Assembly: GCA_044235425.1 (NCBI GenBank)
Contig: JBIIHW010000028.1
Coordinates: 1-64,000, forward strand
Direction: 5' to 3'
DNA length: 64,000 nt
Source: JBJSXJ01 sp044235425
GTDB taxonomy: Bacteria; Planctomycetota; Planctomycetia; Pirellulales; Pirellulaceae
A program made the position numbers and the translations under genes. The notes beneath the pieces are model-generated. The model had not been told where the DNA came from, made no database searches, and saw only the letters and a list, made by a program, of their open reading frames with translations. Numbering within the stretch: the stretch's first letter is position 1; every line of letters starts with the position of its first letter. Below are positions 19,797 to 28,933 of this stretch, piece by piece.

Positions 19797-20231
19797 TTAT
19801 TGCCCGCCGACCGCGACGGTTCGCTCTTCTTCACGCTGGATCGTAACCGTGCCACCCGCCTCTTCCACTCGCCCAGTCACGTCGATCCAAAACTCGTACG
19901 GCGTATCCGGACGACTTTTCACCACGACGACTCGATCTTCCGGACGCGCGCGCCCCGCCAGCATGCTGCGCAGTCTCCCGGTGAACTCACGCTGTGGTAC
20001 CAAGTCGCCATTGATCGCCGCCGTCGTTCGAGTCAGCGAGATTTCAATGTTCTTCGTCTGCTGCTGATTCTTGGATTGCTCTTCACTGCGTGGCAGCAGC
20101 TGCTTGCGCCCGCTATCCGGTTGCACACTGGCGCAGACCAAAAAGAAAATAATCAAGTTAAAGGCGATGTCGCCGGTCGCCACCGAGGGCGGTTCGATCA
20201 ACAAATTACCTGTAGTTCGCCGGATACGCAC
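19797..20231 (-). CDS. exbD: ExbD/TolR-family proton-channel subunit (first copy)
   Basis: 144 residues beginning at GTG 20231, two bases after the stop of exbB. The single membrane helix (TGDIAFNLIIFFLVCASV) keeps the essential aspartate. The periplasmic part contains ISLTRTTAAINGDLVP and VVVKSRPDTPYEFW. Two different ExbD subunits beside one ExbB is a layout seen in planctomycete and other bacterial Tol/Exb-like systems and suggests a mixed channel. Confidence 0.88.
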   Translation of the reverse strand: MRIRRTTGNLLIEPPSVATGDIAFNLIIFFLVCASVQPDSGRKQLLPRSEEQSKNQQQTKNIEISLTRTTAAINGDLVPQREFTGRLRSMLAGRARPEDRVVVVKSRPDTPYEFWIDVTGRVEEAGGTVTIQREEERTVAVGGQ

Positions 20232-20233
20232 AA

Positions 20234-21265
20234 CTACTTTTCCTGTCGCGTGAGTGCCAACTGCAACGTCACCGCCTCAATCAATTCGCTCGCCGATTCT
20301 TCCACGTCGAGCACGAAGCGATTGATGACACTCGTGAAGTAATTGAAGGCCATGAAAGCGGGAATACCAACAATCAGCCCCAGCACGGTGGTGAGCAGCG
20401 AAACTTTAATACCGGCGGCCGCGGACTCCACGATGTTCGTCTTCCCCATTTGTCGCACAATATCATCGAACGACACCACCATCCCTTGCACGGTTCCGAG
20501 AAAACCAAGCATCGGCGCGACGCTGGAGACTGTGGCCAGAATGGGCAGATGACGCTCTAAAGCGGCGACGATATGAACGCTGTTGTCGTCGATGCCTTTG
20601 ACAACCTGCTCTTCAATCTTTGCTGGATCATAATCCAGCCGACGCAGAATCAGGTACTTTCGCAGGCCAGCGGACAACACAGCCGGCACCGGCCCTTGCT
20701 CGCTATCACAAAGCTTCATCGCCTCTTCGACTTTATCTTCTTGTAAGAGATTTTGCACTTTCGTGCGCAGGGCGGTCGTGTCGGTGGTGAGCATCTTGAG
20801 ACTGCGGAATCGTTCGATCATCACTCCAGCAGCCAGGATTCCCAGGAGCAAAATTGGCCACATAAAAAAGCCGCCCTCAATCATGTACCCCAGGGCACCA
20901 GAACTCATGACTTTGCTGAGCAGTTCCGAGACCCCACCGGCACTCGTCGCCGCCGCATCTCCAGCTGCAGGCTCCGTCGCTCCAGGTGTCGCAGCATCAG
21001 CACTCGCATTGCCGCCATTCGCTTTCGCCGCTGCGTGCGGTGACGCACCGCCAACCTCGGTCGGGGCACCTTCGGACGCACCGCCGCCGGCGGAATTGGC
21101 TGCACCACCGGGTGCCGCCGGATTCGCGCTTGCCGAGTCTGCGGCTGGAGTGGCGGCGGCTGGAGTGGCGGCGGCACCGTTTTGCGCGGCTGACACGTCG
21201 CCCGCTGGCCTCGCCGTTGGTTGTGCCAGGAGAGAAAGTCCAACAATCAGAGCGGTAATACTCAT
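20234..21265 (-). CDS. exbB: MotA/TolQ/ExbB proton channel with long secreted N-terminal extension
   Basis: 343 residues. The C-terminal ~220 form a normal ExbB/TolQ unit with three membrane helices (MWPILLLGILAAGVMIERF; ILATVSSVAPMLGFLGTVQGMV; LLTTVLGLIVGIPAFMAF), including the conserved GxxGTVxG segment. The N-terminus is a signal peptide (MSITALIVGLSLLAQ) followed by ~100 residues of Ala/Gly/Pro/Ser-rich, disordered-looking sequence placed outside the inner membrane. That extension is longer than in classical ExbB. It heads the exbB-exbD-exbD set, downstream of the two TPR proteins. Confidence 0.88.
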   Translation of the reverse strand: MSITALIVGLSLLAQPTARPAGDVSAAQNGAAATPAAATPAADSASANPAAPGGAANSAGGGASEGAPTEVGGASPHAAAKANGGNASADAATPGATEPAAGDAAATSAGGVSELLSKVMSSGALGYMIEGGFFMWPILLLGILAAGVMIERFRSLKMLTTDTTALRTKVQNLLQEDKVEEAMKLCDSEQGPVPAVLSAGLRKYLILRRLDYDPAKIEEQVVKGIDDNSVHIVAALERHLPILATVSSVAPMLGFLGTVQGMVVSFDDIVRQMGKTNIVESAAAGIKVSLLTTVLGLIVGIPAFMAFNYFTSVINRFVLDVEESASELIEAVTLQLALTRQEK

Positions 21266-21310
21266 GCTAAGCTCAACATCAATTCCATCACAAACGATTC
21301 ACCATCCACA

Positions 21311-21375
21311 CAGACCACGAACACAGACCACGAACACAGACCACGAACACAGACCACGAACACAGACCACGAACA
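21311..21375. repeat. 13-bp tandem repeat, five units
   Basis: Five perfect copies of CAGACCACGAACA between the exbB start and the end of the giant TPR gene. Since 13 is not a multiple of three, the repeat is not coding. It lies in the leader of the exbB message. Confidence 0.95.
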
Positions 21376-21414
21376 CAGGTCAGGACCAACCCCGGTCGCT
21401 TCGGGTTATCGGGC

Positions 21415-24400
21415 TTACGGCGGATCAGCGCTGGCCGCATCCGCTTCAAACTGCTGCAACATTTCGGGCAGCGCCAGGCGACCTCGAGCATACTTCGCCG
21501 CCTCACTGGCGGGATAATCCCAGCGACAGCGATTATAGCGCCGAAACGCTTCCAGATTATTCGCGGCCAAGCGGAAGCTTTCGCCCGACCAGAAGAGCGC
21601 ATCGGCCGCCAGATTGTCATCTGGAAAAACCTTTCCGAAGCGATCGAACGACTGGCCCGCCTTCAAATACTGCTTGCCTTTGTAGTAACACTGACCGACG
21701 CGGAACGCCATGCGCGGACCATGCTGATGGCCCGTGAAACGCTCCAGAAACTTTTCGCCAACTTGAGCCGCAATTGCAAACTGCTCCGTCTTATAAAAAT
21801 GGTCGCTGATACGGATCATGACGTTGGGAATGAGAGGGCTGCGAGGATGCGTTGCGGCCAGCGTCACATAGGCTTCCAGAGCGAGATCAAATTCACCCGC
21901 CTCTTCATGGCACTGCGCCAATTTGTACTGAGCGTCGGGTGCCAGTGCATGATCAGAATATTGCCGCAAAATCATTTCGTACGATTTGATCGCCTCGGCG
22001 AACTGCCCGAGCTCTTGCGAGAACTGACCAAGCAGATAGGCGATGCGAGGTGCATGCTTCGGGTCTGGATAGTCCTCCATGACCTCTCGCAAAATACGCC
22101 GTCCAGCCTCTAAATCCGCATTCTTTTCGTCCGCCCGCTCCAGATTCTTGTGACTCTTGAACAGCTCGAAATAACTTTCCGCGATGCGGAATTTTGTTTC
22201 CACCGCCAAGGTTTCGTTCGCAAACGTTTTTGAGAACGCCGCCACCAGCCCATCCGTGCCGATGACCACTGGCATTTCTTGTACCAGCTCCAGCGTCCCC
22301 GACTCGCCACTCGCCGCATCATCCACGTAGCGCACTCGCAGCGTATCGCCGAAGTAGGTTTCGACTGCCGGATCCGCCGCCACCAAATTGTCGACGGTCG
22401 GTTTTTCCATCGCCTTGAGTGTGAACGATCCGGTGAACACTCCGCTGTGTGCCAATGTTTCCTCGAGTTTCACGATCTCTTTTTCGCCGAGATCGCCTGT
22501 GATCTCGACCGTCACGTGATCGCGTTCGTCCGTCGCGTCATGATCGGCATCGATTACTCGCACAAAAAGTTTTTCACCGACATGCAGCCGTTCGACCGGT
22601 TTCTCATACTCACGATCCGTGATCGCCAATTCACCATTGGAGATGAGGCGTCCTCGAGCGGTCAGATTGGTGGCTTGCCCCTTGGGTCGAGCGGCATCAC
22701 GATAAGTCGCGATGATCTGGTCCTTGCCGGTCACATTCAGGACGCGTGTGACAAGGTTCGTCCCCAGGTTACCGCCATCGTTGTCGTCAATCTTCACCTT
22801 ACCGAGCAAACCGCGTGGCATTTCGGCCGTAAGCGGCACCGTGGCAGGACTGCTCTGGCTGCCCAGCTGCAAAATCACTTGGCCGACAAATCGTCCTTCC
22901 TCCAGTGCTCGAATGTTCCCGGTGTCTCCGGTGACACCACTCAGTTCACCCGAGATTACACACGCGACATCGACCGACGCGCCATCGGTGGTCGTGAGCG
23001 TCACGTTGACCGTACTGCGGCTATCTTTTGCCGCGTCGGGATCGATCACCTCCACCGTGAGTGGAGCTTCAAATGCGACGCCGGAAACTTCACCGGCCGC
23101 CGCGGGCGGCAGGTAAACAGGCGTACCACGTCCAGGCGTTCCAGGCGCGGGTGGAGTCACTCGCGAACGTAGAATGCGAATCCGACCTTCCGCAGGTTCA
23201 TTCACGTAGACCGTCGTTTCTCGCGGCACCGCATGGCCTGGAAAGGTATTCTGAGCGTCGATGTAACGCAGGTAGATGCGATCACCAGCTTTGACCGACA
23301 AGGGCGAGTCGGGCGATGACGGAGCGTTCACCACCGCCTCACCAGACTGCGTCCCCGCCTTTTCCTTACTCTCCGGCTTCAAAGCTTTTTCCGGCTTGTC
23401 CGCCTTCTCGGAACTACTTCCCTTTTCGGAATTACTCGGCTTTTCTGGCTTACCCGTCTCCGGTTTGCTGCTCGCCGGCTTCGCTGCTCGCAGCGCAACG
23501 GTATCGATTTCCTTGGTGAAGATGCCGGAGTAATTCTCCGTCTCGGTCGCGATCATGTCGATTGGCTCGTTGTCATTGACCAGCACCTGGAAGCGAATCG
23601 TGTCGCGCTGATCCGTTCGATCCTCGTCATAATCCACGATCTCAACCACGACCCGTTCCCCAGGCTCCACGCGCATTAGATCTTTACGAGTGGTCACGAT
23701 GGCGGCGTTGGGCATTCGCTGGAAGTCGTAGCCGATCGATGCCACGCGAGCGTTGTGATAAGTAGCGGTAAGTTTGGCGACGAGCAACTGACTGCCACCG
23801 GTTTCCGATTGCAGTAAATCGTCGGTGTAGGAAGCAGTAACGGTATCGCCGCCAGCAATCTCCAGCACCTCATTATTCGCGAGCGACAAGACGTCTGTTT
23901 TGGTCGGAATATAGATCGCGGTCGGCTGTGTTCCTCCGACTTCAAACATATTGATGGCGACGGCATCACCGCGATACTCATGAACGATGAGCTGGGTAAA
24001 CCGTAGCGGGATCGCGGGGAATCGAAACTCCCAGTCGGTCTCTGCCACCGTCACCGTCGGAGCACTGACTGGCTTAGCGGTCGTCTTATTCAGTCCACTC
24101 GGAGTCACTCGCGCGGCAGCCTGTTTCAAGTCGAAATCCTGCGCGCGAAAAGGGGCGAGCGTAATCTGCGATGTGTTTAGATCGGCGCGCGTCCAGACAG
24201 CCGATACGGGCTGCTCGGCTGCCGCCGTGGCTGCCACGATCGTCAATTCATGCGATCCAGCAGTCAACCAAACATCACAGGATCGACCACCGGGTCCCAG
24301 CGCCAGTTCTTCGCGCCCATCCAGCATCAGCGTGGTGCGAGCACCGTCAACTTTGATGCGGGCGGCACCATCCCGAGGCTGTACGAGTTTGCCATGCCAA

Positions 24401-27400
24401 ACGACCGTGTGCGGCTGCTTGGCGGTATTCGAGCCGTCGGTTAGTGACCAGGAGAGATCGGTCACAACTTCGTCCGCGATTGGCTGACCATTCTTGGTCA
24501 GTGCGACGATCTGATTCCAGTCGGCGACCTGGGTAAAATTCGCGGCATAGACACGCCGCCGCATCGCCGCAAACTCGCCAGCCACCGACTCGCGCACCGC
24601 TGGTGGCGGATTGGTGGCCAAGCGGAACCAGAATTCACCATCTTGGCTCCCCCGCAACTCGCCCCGTACGGGAGCGTTTTTCGTCGCATCGGGGGTTGAG
24701 ATTTTCACGCGTGCCACGCTACGCAAATCTTTCAAATCCACCGTCAGTTGTTTCGGAGTGGCACCGTCAGGAGCACTCATCCAAAAGCTCTTCGGATCAC
24801 GATCGATCGCCATGAGCGGATGATGATCGATAGCCGAATCGGTGGCTCGGGCCCCGGCCGGCAATTCACCGGTCAAGGCCGAACCTTCAAAGATGCCAGT
24901 ATGGGCACCGGTTTCTTTCAGCGTGACTTGCACTTGATCGCCGCTGTCGGCCGCCAGCTTCACGACGATCTTGTCGACTTCATTTCCCAGATCGCGATCG
25001 GCATCCTTTACCCGCAAGTAAACCTGATTGCCGGGCTTGATCTGATTTTCCGGTCGGAACTGCGAGACCCGTTTATCCGCCTCTTGATCATCGGCCACTT
25101 GCTGACGCAATTCATCACTGAACGACCGGGTTTGCTTATCCACAATCTTGCCGCTGGCCGCTTCGAGTCGACCGTCAGCAGCCACCTTGATCTCCACATC
25201 CGACAGCGGAACATTTTTAAACTCCGCTTTGAACTCGGGAGGATAATCACATTTGATGGTGTCCTTCCCCGTCAGCTGCAAGACTCGATCATCTGGCGTG
25301 GCATTGCCTAGTCGAGTCTCCAAATCCACTCGGAACAAACCTTTACCGGCACCGGCGCTGGTGAGATAGATGAGTTCGCTGTCACCGCCCGGCTCCGTCG
25401 TCACTCGCACTGGAATGCGATTGTGACCACGACTGATCCCAAGATCGCCATCATGGACGACGATCGACAGGGGTGTTCCGGGAACGTGACGTCGCTTGCT
25501 CGCGCGTCCCAAACGTCCAACGGTACGGAGCAGGTTGAGCTGATCCATGTAGCGTTCTTCAGCTCCGTAGACCTCAGCGAGTCCGAAGAGGGTTTGATTG
25601 GCGAGTTCCACGTTCGGGACTCGCTCGAGTACGGAGCGAAAAATCTCGCGGGCATCATCACGATCGCCGCGGCGGAATGCCAGCACACCGCGCAAAAACT
25701 CCGCACGCACCACCACATCAACGTCAGGATGTCGAGCCAGACGTTCGAATACCAATTCGGCTTGGTCAAATACCTTCTGCGACATGAAGGTTTCGCCGAT
25801 ACCGAATTCCGCATCAATCGCAGCGGCCGTATTCGGATATCGATTTACGACCGTAGTGTATTCATTGCGCGCGATATCGAAGCGCTGCGCCTTCACATAA
25901 TTCTTTGCCAGCAGCAGTTGCACGCGGGCTTTTGTTGCATCATCAATCTGCTTGGACTCAGCGTTCTTCACAAGCCAGCCGCGCAGCGTCTCTTCCACAT
26001 AGTCGTGATTCTCATCACCACCGGCGGCCATCAATCGTTCGCAAATAGCCGAAACCAGATCCACGGGCAATTCCGCCCGGTTCTCGTCGAACAGCTTCCG
26101 ATTCGCCGAATAGGTTTCAAACGCCAGTCGCTCGTCGCCCAGTCGCAGGTGCAAGGTGGCCTGGAAGAGCGGCGCGAGTGGGCTGTTCTCATCCAGGGTT
26201 AAGCCGATGCTGCCCATGCGGGCATAGCTTTGAGTGACCAGATCCCGAGCAACCTTGCGCCGGCCCTCGTCGACATTCGGCAGATTCGCAATCATGCCCG
26301 TGGCGATCGTGGCAGCGACGGCATAGTCCTTACGCTCGGCAGCCGCGACGGCAAACGTCATCAGGCGATCCCAATCGTAGTACTCGAAGCCCACACTGCG
26401 AGTCGCGTCACGATAGGTCATGAGTCGCTGAGTGGGCGTCAATCCCGTGGGCGGTGCCAGTTCTAACAGAGCCAGGTTGGCGGCGGCCGAAATCGGCTGT
26501 AGTTCAAGATCGCGGAGCACTGCAAGGACTTTTGTTTTCACCTCTGGAGTCGCTTTCATGTCGGCGCGAATTCCGTCCAACCACGGCCCGACAATGGACC
26601 AGTCTAGGTCCCAGGCGCGGAAGGGACGTTCATTCTGGCGAGTGCGGGCGGCACGCAGGACCTGCTCGAACTTGGCCCAATCGCCGGCCGTGTAGGCGTC
26701 ACCCGCCAGCCACATCGCATAGCGCCCATGAAAATCGGTTTCCGGCTGCATGAGCGGCTGAATAAAGGCCGCTCGCTGCGCCGGATCCGTGATGCGGGCT
26801 AGCAGTCGACTCGCACATTCGCGGGATTCCAAGTGCGTTGGATCATGCTTGAAACCGCGGTTCAGCCATTCAACAGCCTCCGCATCCAATTTCATTTTGA
26901 CCAGCGAGTCAGCGATGGCCGAAGCATACGTCGGATCAAAGCCGAACTTGTCCGCGGCTTGTTTCGTCCAGCCATACGCTTGCTTGGCAAGTGCCGGGTC
27001 AGCGGCGCGATCGGCCGCCATCAACAATCGACGCCAGACATCGGGGGCCGCCACTGGCGCTTCAATCTTGAGCAGATGCAACGCCGCTTCTTTGCAGACT
27101 TCACCAGGACTGTAATCGGTCGCCGCTTCCAGATAAGCCGCCGCGGCGTTGAAATCGCGAGGGAATCGCTGGCAGTACTGCGCCCAGACGATTGCTGTCT
27201 TGGCGCGATCGGTCGCCGGACCATAACTGCGATAGTAACTGGCTTGAATCGAAAGCAGCGCTTTGGCAAGCGAATCGTTTAAGGTGTTGAAGGTAGCAGC
27301 TTGTCGCAACTGGTCGCGAATTGGTGCGCCAGGGCCGTGCGTCGCATCCCGCTGTTCGAGCCACGCTTTTACAATCGGATCTTGATCTGCAGTCGCTAAG

Positions 27401-28872
27401 GCTGCCGCCGCCATATCGGCGCGTGCCTTGAGATCCTTGTTGGCAGCGGCATTCTTCTGCCAGTTGGCAGGCACACCTCGCAGATAGACATAGTGAATGA
27501 AAGCCTTGCGAACCTGCAGAATTCGAGCCAGATCGGCGCGGAATTCATCATCATTCGGAGCACTTGTAAGCAGCCAATCGGCAGCGGCTGCGGTGTTGGG
27601 ATCGTCACTCGGTGATTCAGCCAGCAGTTCACGAACCGCTTGACGCGCCTTGGCAATATCCTTCACGCGATCGCGATAGAGATCAAAGGCCAGAACATAT
27701 CGCAGATATGCCGCCTGATCTTTGTTGGTGCCCAGTGCCGCACGAAGTGCCGCTTCGCTGGCAGCCAACTGCGCCGGCTCCATGCCGTTATTCTGCACGA
27801 ACAGACTTGCGTTGTTGTTTGTCACGGCATCTAAGGGCAGCAGAGCTTGCAGCAGTGCGAGTGCCTTAGGCTTGTCACCATCCCGCAACAAGGCCGACGC
27901 CAAGTAACTCTGCAGGATAAGTCGATCGGAACGCTGCGGGTACTTCTGCAGATATTCATTGACGACCGGCTCGAGTTCGGTGGCCTTCACGCCAGACTGA
28001 TACAAACGCACGCCAATCTGCTGATGAACAAACGCATTATCATTGATCGCGCGGGCTTTCTTGTAACTGTCAACGGAATTCGCATACTGTCCCAAGTTGG
28101 CAAAATTCTCTGCCATCAAGAGGTGCAGATCACGCGTGGCGCGCGGGTCGCCCACGATGTTTTTGGCCAGCATCGCGGTGCCGGTGACATTGGCCTTCGC
28201 CCACTGCGAGGCGCGACGCCATTCCGTGAATCCCTGCCACCCCACATGGCGCGCAAACTCGGCCGCGGGAAGTTTTGTCAGCATGTCATCGGCCAGTGTC
28301 GCGGCTCGCGTCATTCCTTCGGCGGTGGCCAGCAACGAGTATTGACGCAGCGCGAGAACCCCAAAATGACGCCCCAACTCATCGGGGCCGCGGCGAGTCC
28401 ACACCTGCGCACATGCCTCGCCCGCTTTCAATCGATCATCCATCCGCAGCAGTGCTTTTGCTAAACGAATCTCCACAGCCGGCACCTCGGGAGACTGCGG
28501 ATAGCGAGCGATATATTGGCGACAGGTCGCGGCAAAATCTTTATTACGCGAGAGAATTTCGAGTGCATCGAGGAGCTTGAGCATCACCTCTCGGTGACGC
28601 TGATCAGTTCCATGCGTGGCAGTGAACTGCTGCGCGACTCGTGCCAGACCATACACTCGCCCATGCTGATGATAGAGGCTGGTGAGTTTGAACAGGGCAT
28701 CTGCCGCTTCCGATGATGAATCTTTGTAGCGGCCCAGATCCGCTTCCCACTGAGCGGCTTGACGATTCACTTCCTCTTCCGTCGGCATTTGAGCCGCCAC
28801 GGGAACCTGACAGAGCAGCAGACCGCAGACGACGAATCCCAAGAGGAGCATTCGAGTGACGATTGATTTCAT
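21415..28872 (-). CDS. Giant secreted TPR / beta-sandwich / discoidin-like protein
   Basis: About 2,485 residues. Signal peptide MKSIVTRMLLLGFVVCGLLL, then ~1,100 residues of TPR-like helices, then a long beta-rich region, then ~220 residues of TPR again at the C-terminus. The beta region contains repeated modules with acidic cores such as LRVKDADRDLGNEVD, EIVDYDEDRTDQRD and VRVIDADHDATDERD, each followed by a TETxxHSGxF-like strand, plus a discoidin-like stretch (AIDRDPKSFW) and a Lys/Glu/Pro/Ser-rich linker. ATG 28872 is preferred over the in-frame start at 29025, which precedes 51 residues with no signal-peptide character. It sits between a related TPR protein and exbB on one strand, so it may be the load moved by the channel. 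No catalytic motif is visible. Confidence 0.8.
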   Translation of the reverse strand: MKSIVTRMLLLGFVVCGLLLCQVPVAAQMPTEEEVNRQAAQWEADLGRYKDSSSEAADALFKLTSLYHQHGRVYGLARVAQQFTATHGTDQRHREVMLKLLDALEILSRNKDFAATCRQYIARYPQSPEVPAVEIRLAKALLRMDDRLKAGEACAQVWTRRGPDELGRHFGVLALRQYSLLATAEGMTRAATLADDMLTKLPAAEFARHVGWQGFTEWRRASQWAKANVTGTAMLAKNIVGDPRATRDLHLLMAENFANLGQYANSVDSYKKARAINDNAFVHQQIGVRLYQSGVKATELEPVVNEYLQKYPQRSDRLILQSYLASALLRDGDKPKALALLQALLPLDAVTNNNASLFVQNNGMEPAQLAASEAALRAALGTNKDQAAYLRYVLAFDLYRDRVKDIAKARQAVRELLAESPSDDPNTAAAADWLLTSAPNDDEFRADLARILQVRKAFIHYVYLRGVPANWQKNAAANKDLKARADMAAAALATADQDPIVKAWLEQRDATHGPGAPIRDQLRQAATFNTLNDSLAKALLSIQASYYRSYGPATDRAKTAIVWAQYCQRFPRDFNAAAAYLEAATDYSPGEVCKEAALHLLKIEAPVAAPDVWRRLLMAADRAADPALAKQAYGWTKQAADKFGFDPTYASAIADSLVKMKLDAEAVEWLNRGFKHDPTHLESRECASRLLARITDPAQRAAFIQPLMQPETDFHGRYAMWLAGDAYTAGDWAKFEQVLRAARTRQNERPFRAWDLDWSIVGPWLDGIRADMKATPEVKTKVLAVLRDLELQPISAAANLALLELAPPTGLTPTQRLMTYRDATRSVGFEYYDWDRLMTFAVAAAERKDYAVAATIATGMIANLPNVDEGRRKVARDLVTQSYARMGSIGLTLDENSPLAPLFQATLHLRLGDERLAFETYSANRKLFDENRAELPVDLVSAICERLMAAGGDENHDYVEETLRGWLVKNAESKQIDDATKARVQLLLAKNYVKAQRFDIARNEYTTVVNRYPNTAAAIDAEFGIGETFMSQKVFDQAELVFERLARHPDVDVVVRAEFLRGVLAFRRGDRDDAREIFRSVLERVPNVELANQTLFGLAEVYGAEERYMDQLNLLRTVGRLGRASKRRHVPGTPLSIVVHDGDLGISRGHNRIPVRVTTEPGGDSELIYLTSAGAGKGLFRVDLETRLGNATPDDRVLQLTGKDTIKCDYPPEFKAEFKNVPLSDVEIKVAADGRLEAASGKIVDKQTRSFSDELRQQVADDQEADKRVSQFRPENQIKPGNQVYLRVKDADRDLGNEVDKIVVKLAADSGDQVQVTLKETGAHTGIFEGSALTGELPAGARATDSAIDHHPLMAIDRDPKSFWMSAPDGATPKQLTVDLKDLRSVARVKISTPDATKNAPVRGELRGSQDGEFWFRLATNPPPAVRESVAGEFAAMRRRVYAANFTQVADWNQIVALTKNGQPIADEVVTDLSWSLTDGSNTAKQPHTVVWHGKLVQPRDGAARIKVDGARTTLMLDGREELALGPGGRSCDVWLTAGSHELTIVAATAAAEQPVSAVWTRADLNTSQITLAPFRAQDFDLKQAAARVTPSGLNKTTAKPVSAPTVTVAETDWEFRFPAIPLRFTQLIVHEYRGDAVAINMFEVGGTQPTAIYIPTKTDVLSLANNEVLEIAGGDTVTASYTDDLLQSETGGSQLLVAKLTATYHNARVASIGYDFQRMPNAAIVTTRKDLMRVEPGERVVVEIVDYDEDRTDQRDTIRFQVLVNDNEPIDMIATETENYSGIFTKEIDTVALRAAKPASSKPETGKPEKPSNSEKGSSSEKADKPEKALKPESKEKAGTQSGEAVVNAPSSPDSPLSVKAGDRIYLRYIDAQNTFPGHAVPRETTVYVNEPAEGRIRILRSRVTPPAPGTPGRGTPVYLPPAAAGEVSGVAFEAPLTVEVIDPDAAKDSRSTVNVTLTTTDGASVDVACVISGELSGVTGDTGNIRALEEGRFVGQVILQLGSQSSPATVPLTAEMPRGLLGKVKIDDNDGGNLGTNLVTRVLNVTGKDQIIATYRDAARPKGQATNLTARGRLISNGELAITDREYEKPVERLHVGEKLFVRVIDADHDATDERDHVTVEITGDLGEKEIVKLEETLAHSGVFTGSFTLKAMEKPTVDNLVAADPAVETYFGDTLRVRYVDDAASGESGTLELVQEMPVVIGTDGLVAAFSKTFANETLAVETKFRIAESYFELFKSHKNLERADEKNADLEAGRRILREVMEDYPDPKHAPRIAYLLGQFSQELGQFAEAIKSYEMILRQYSDHALAPDAQYKLAQCHEEAGEFDLALEAYVTLAATHPRSPLIPNVMIRISDHFYKTEQFAIAAQVGEKFLERFTGHQHGPRMAFRVGQCYYKGKQYLKAGQSFDRFGKVFPDDNLAADALFWSGESFRLAANNLEAFRRYNRCRWDYPASEAAKYARGRLALPEMLQQFEADAASADPP

Positions 28873-28933
28873 GGTCAATTTCCCGATGGAGGGAAGAGGC
28901 AGGTGGCACACGATCAGGCGGGCAGGGGGGAGG

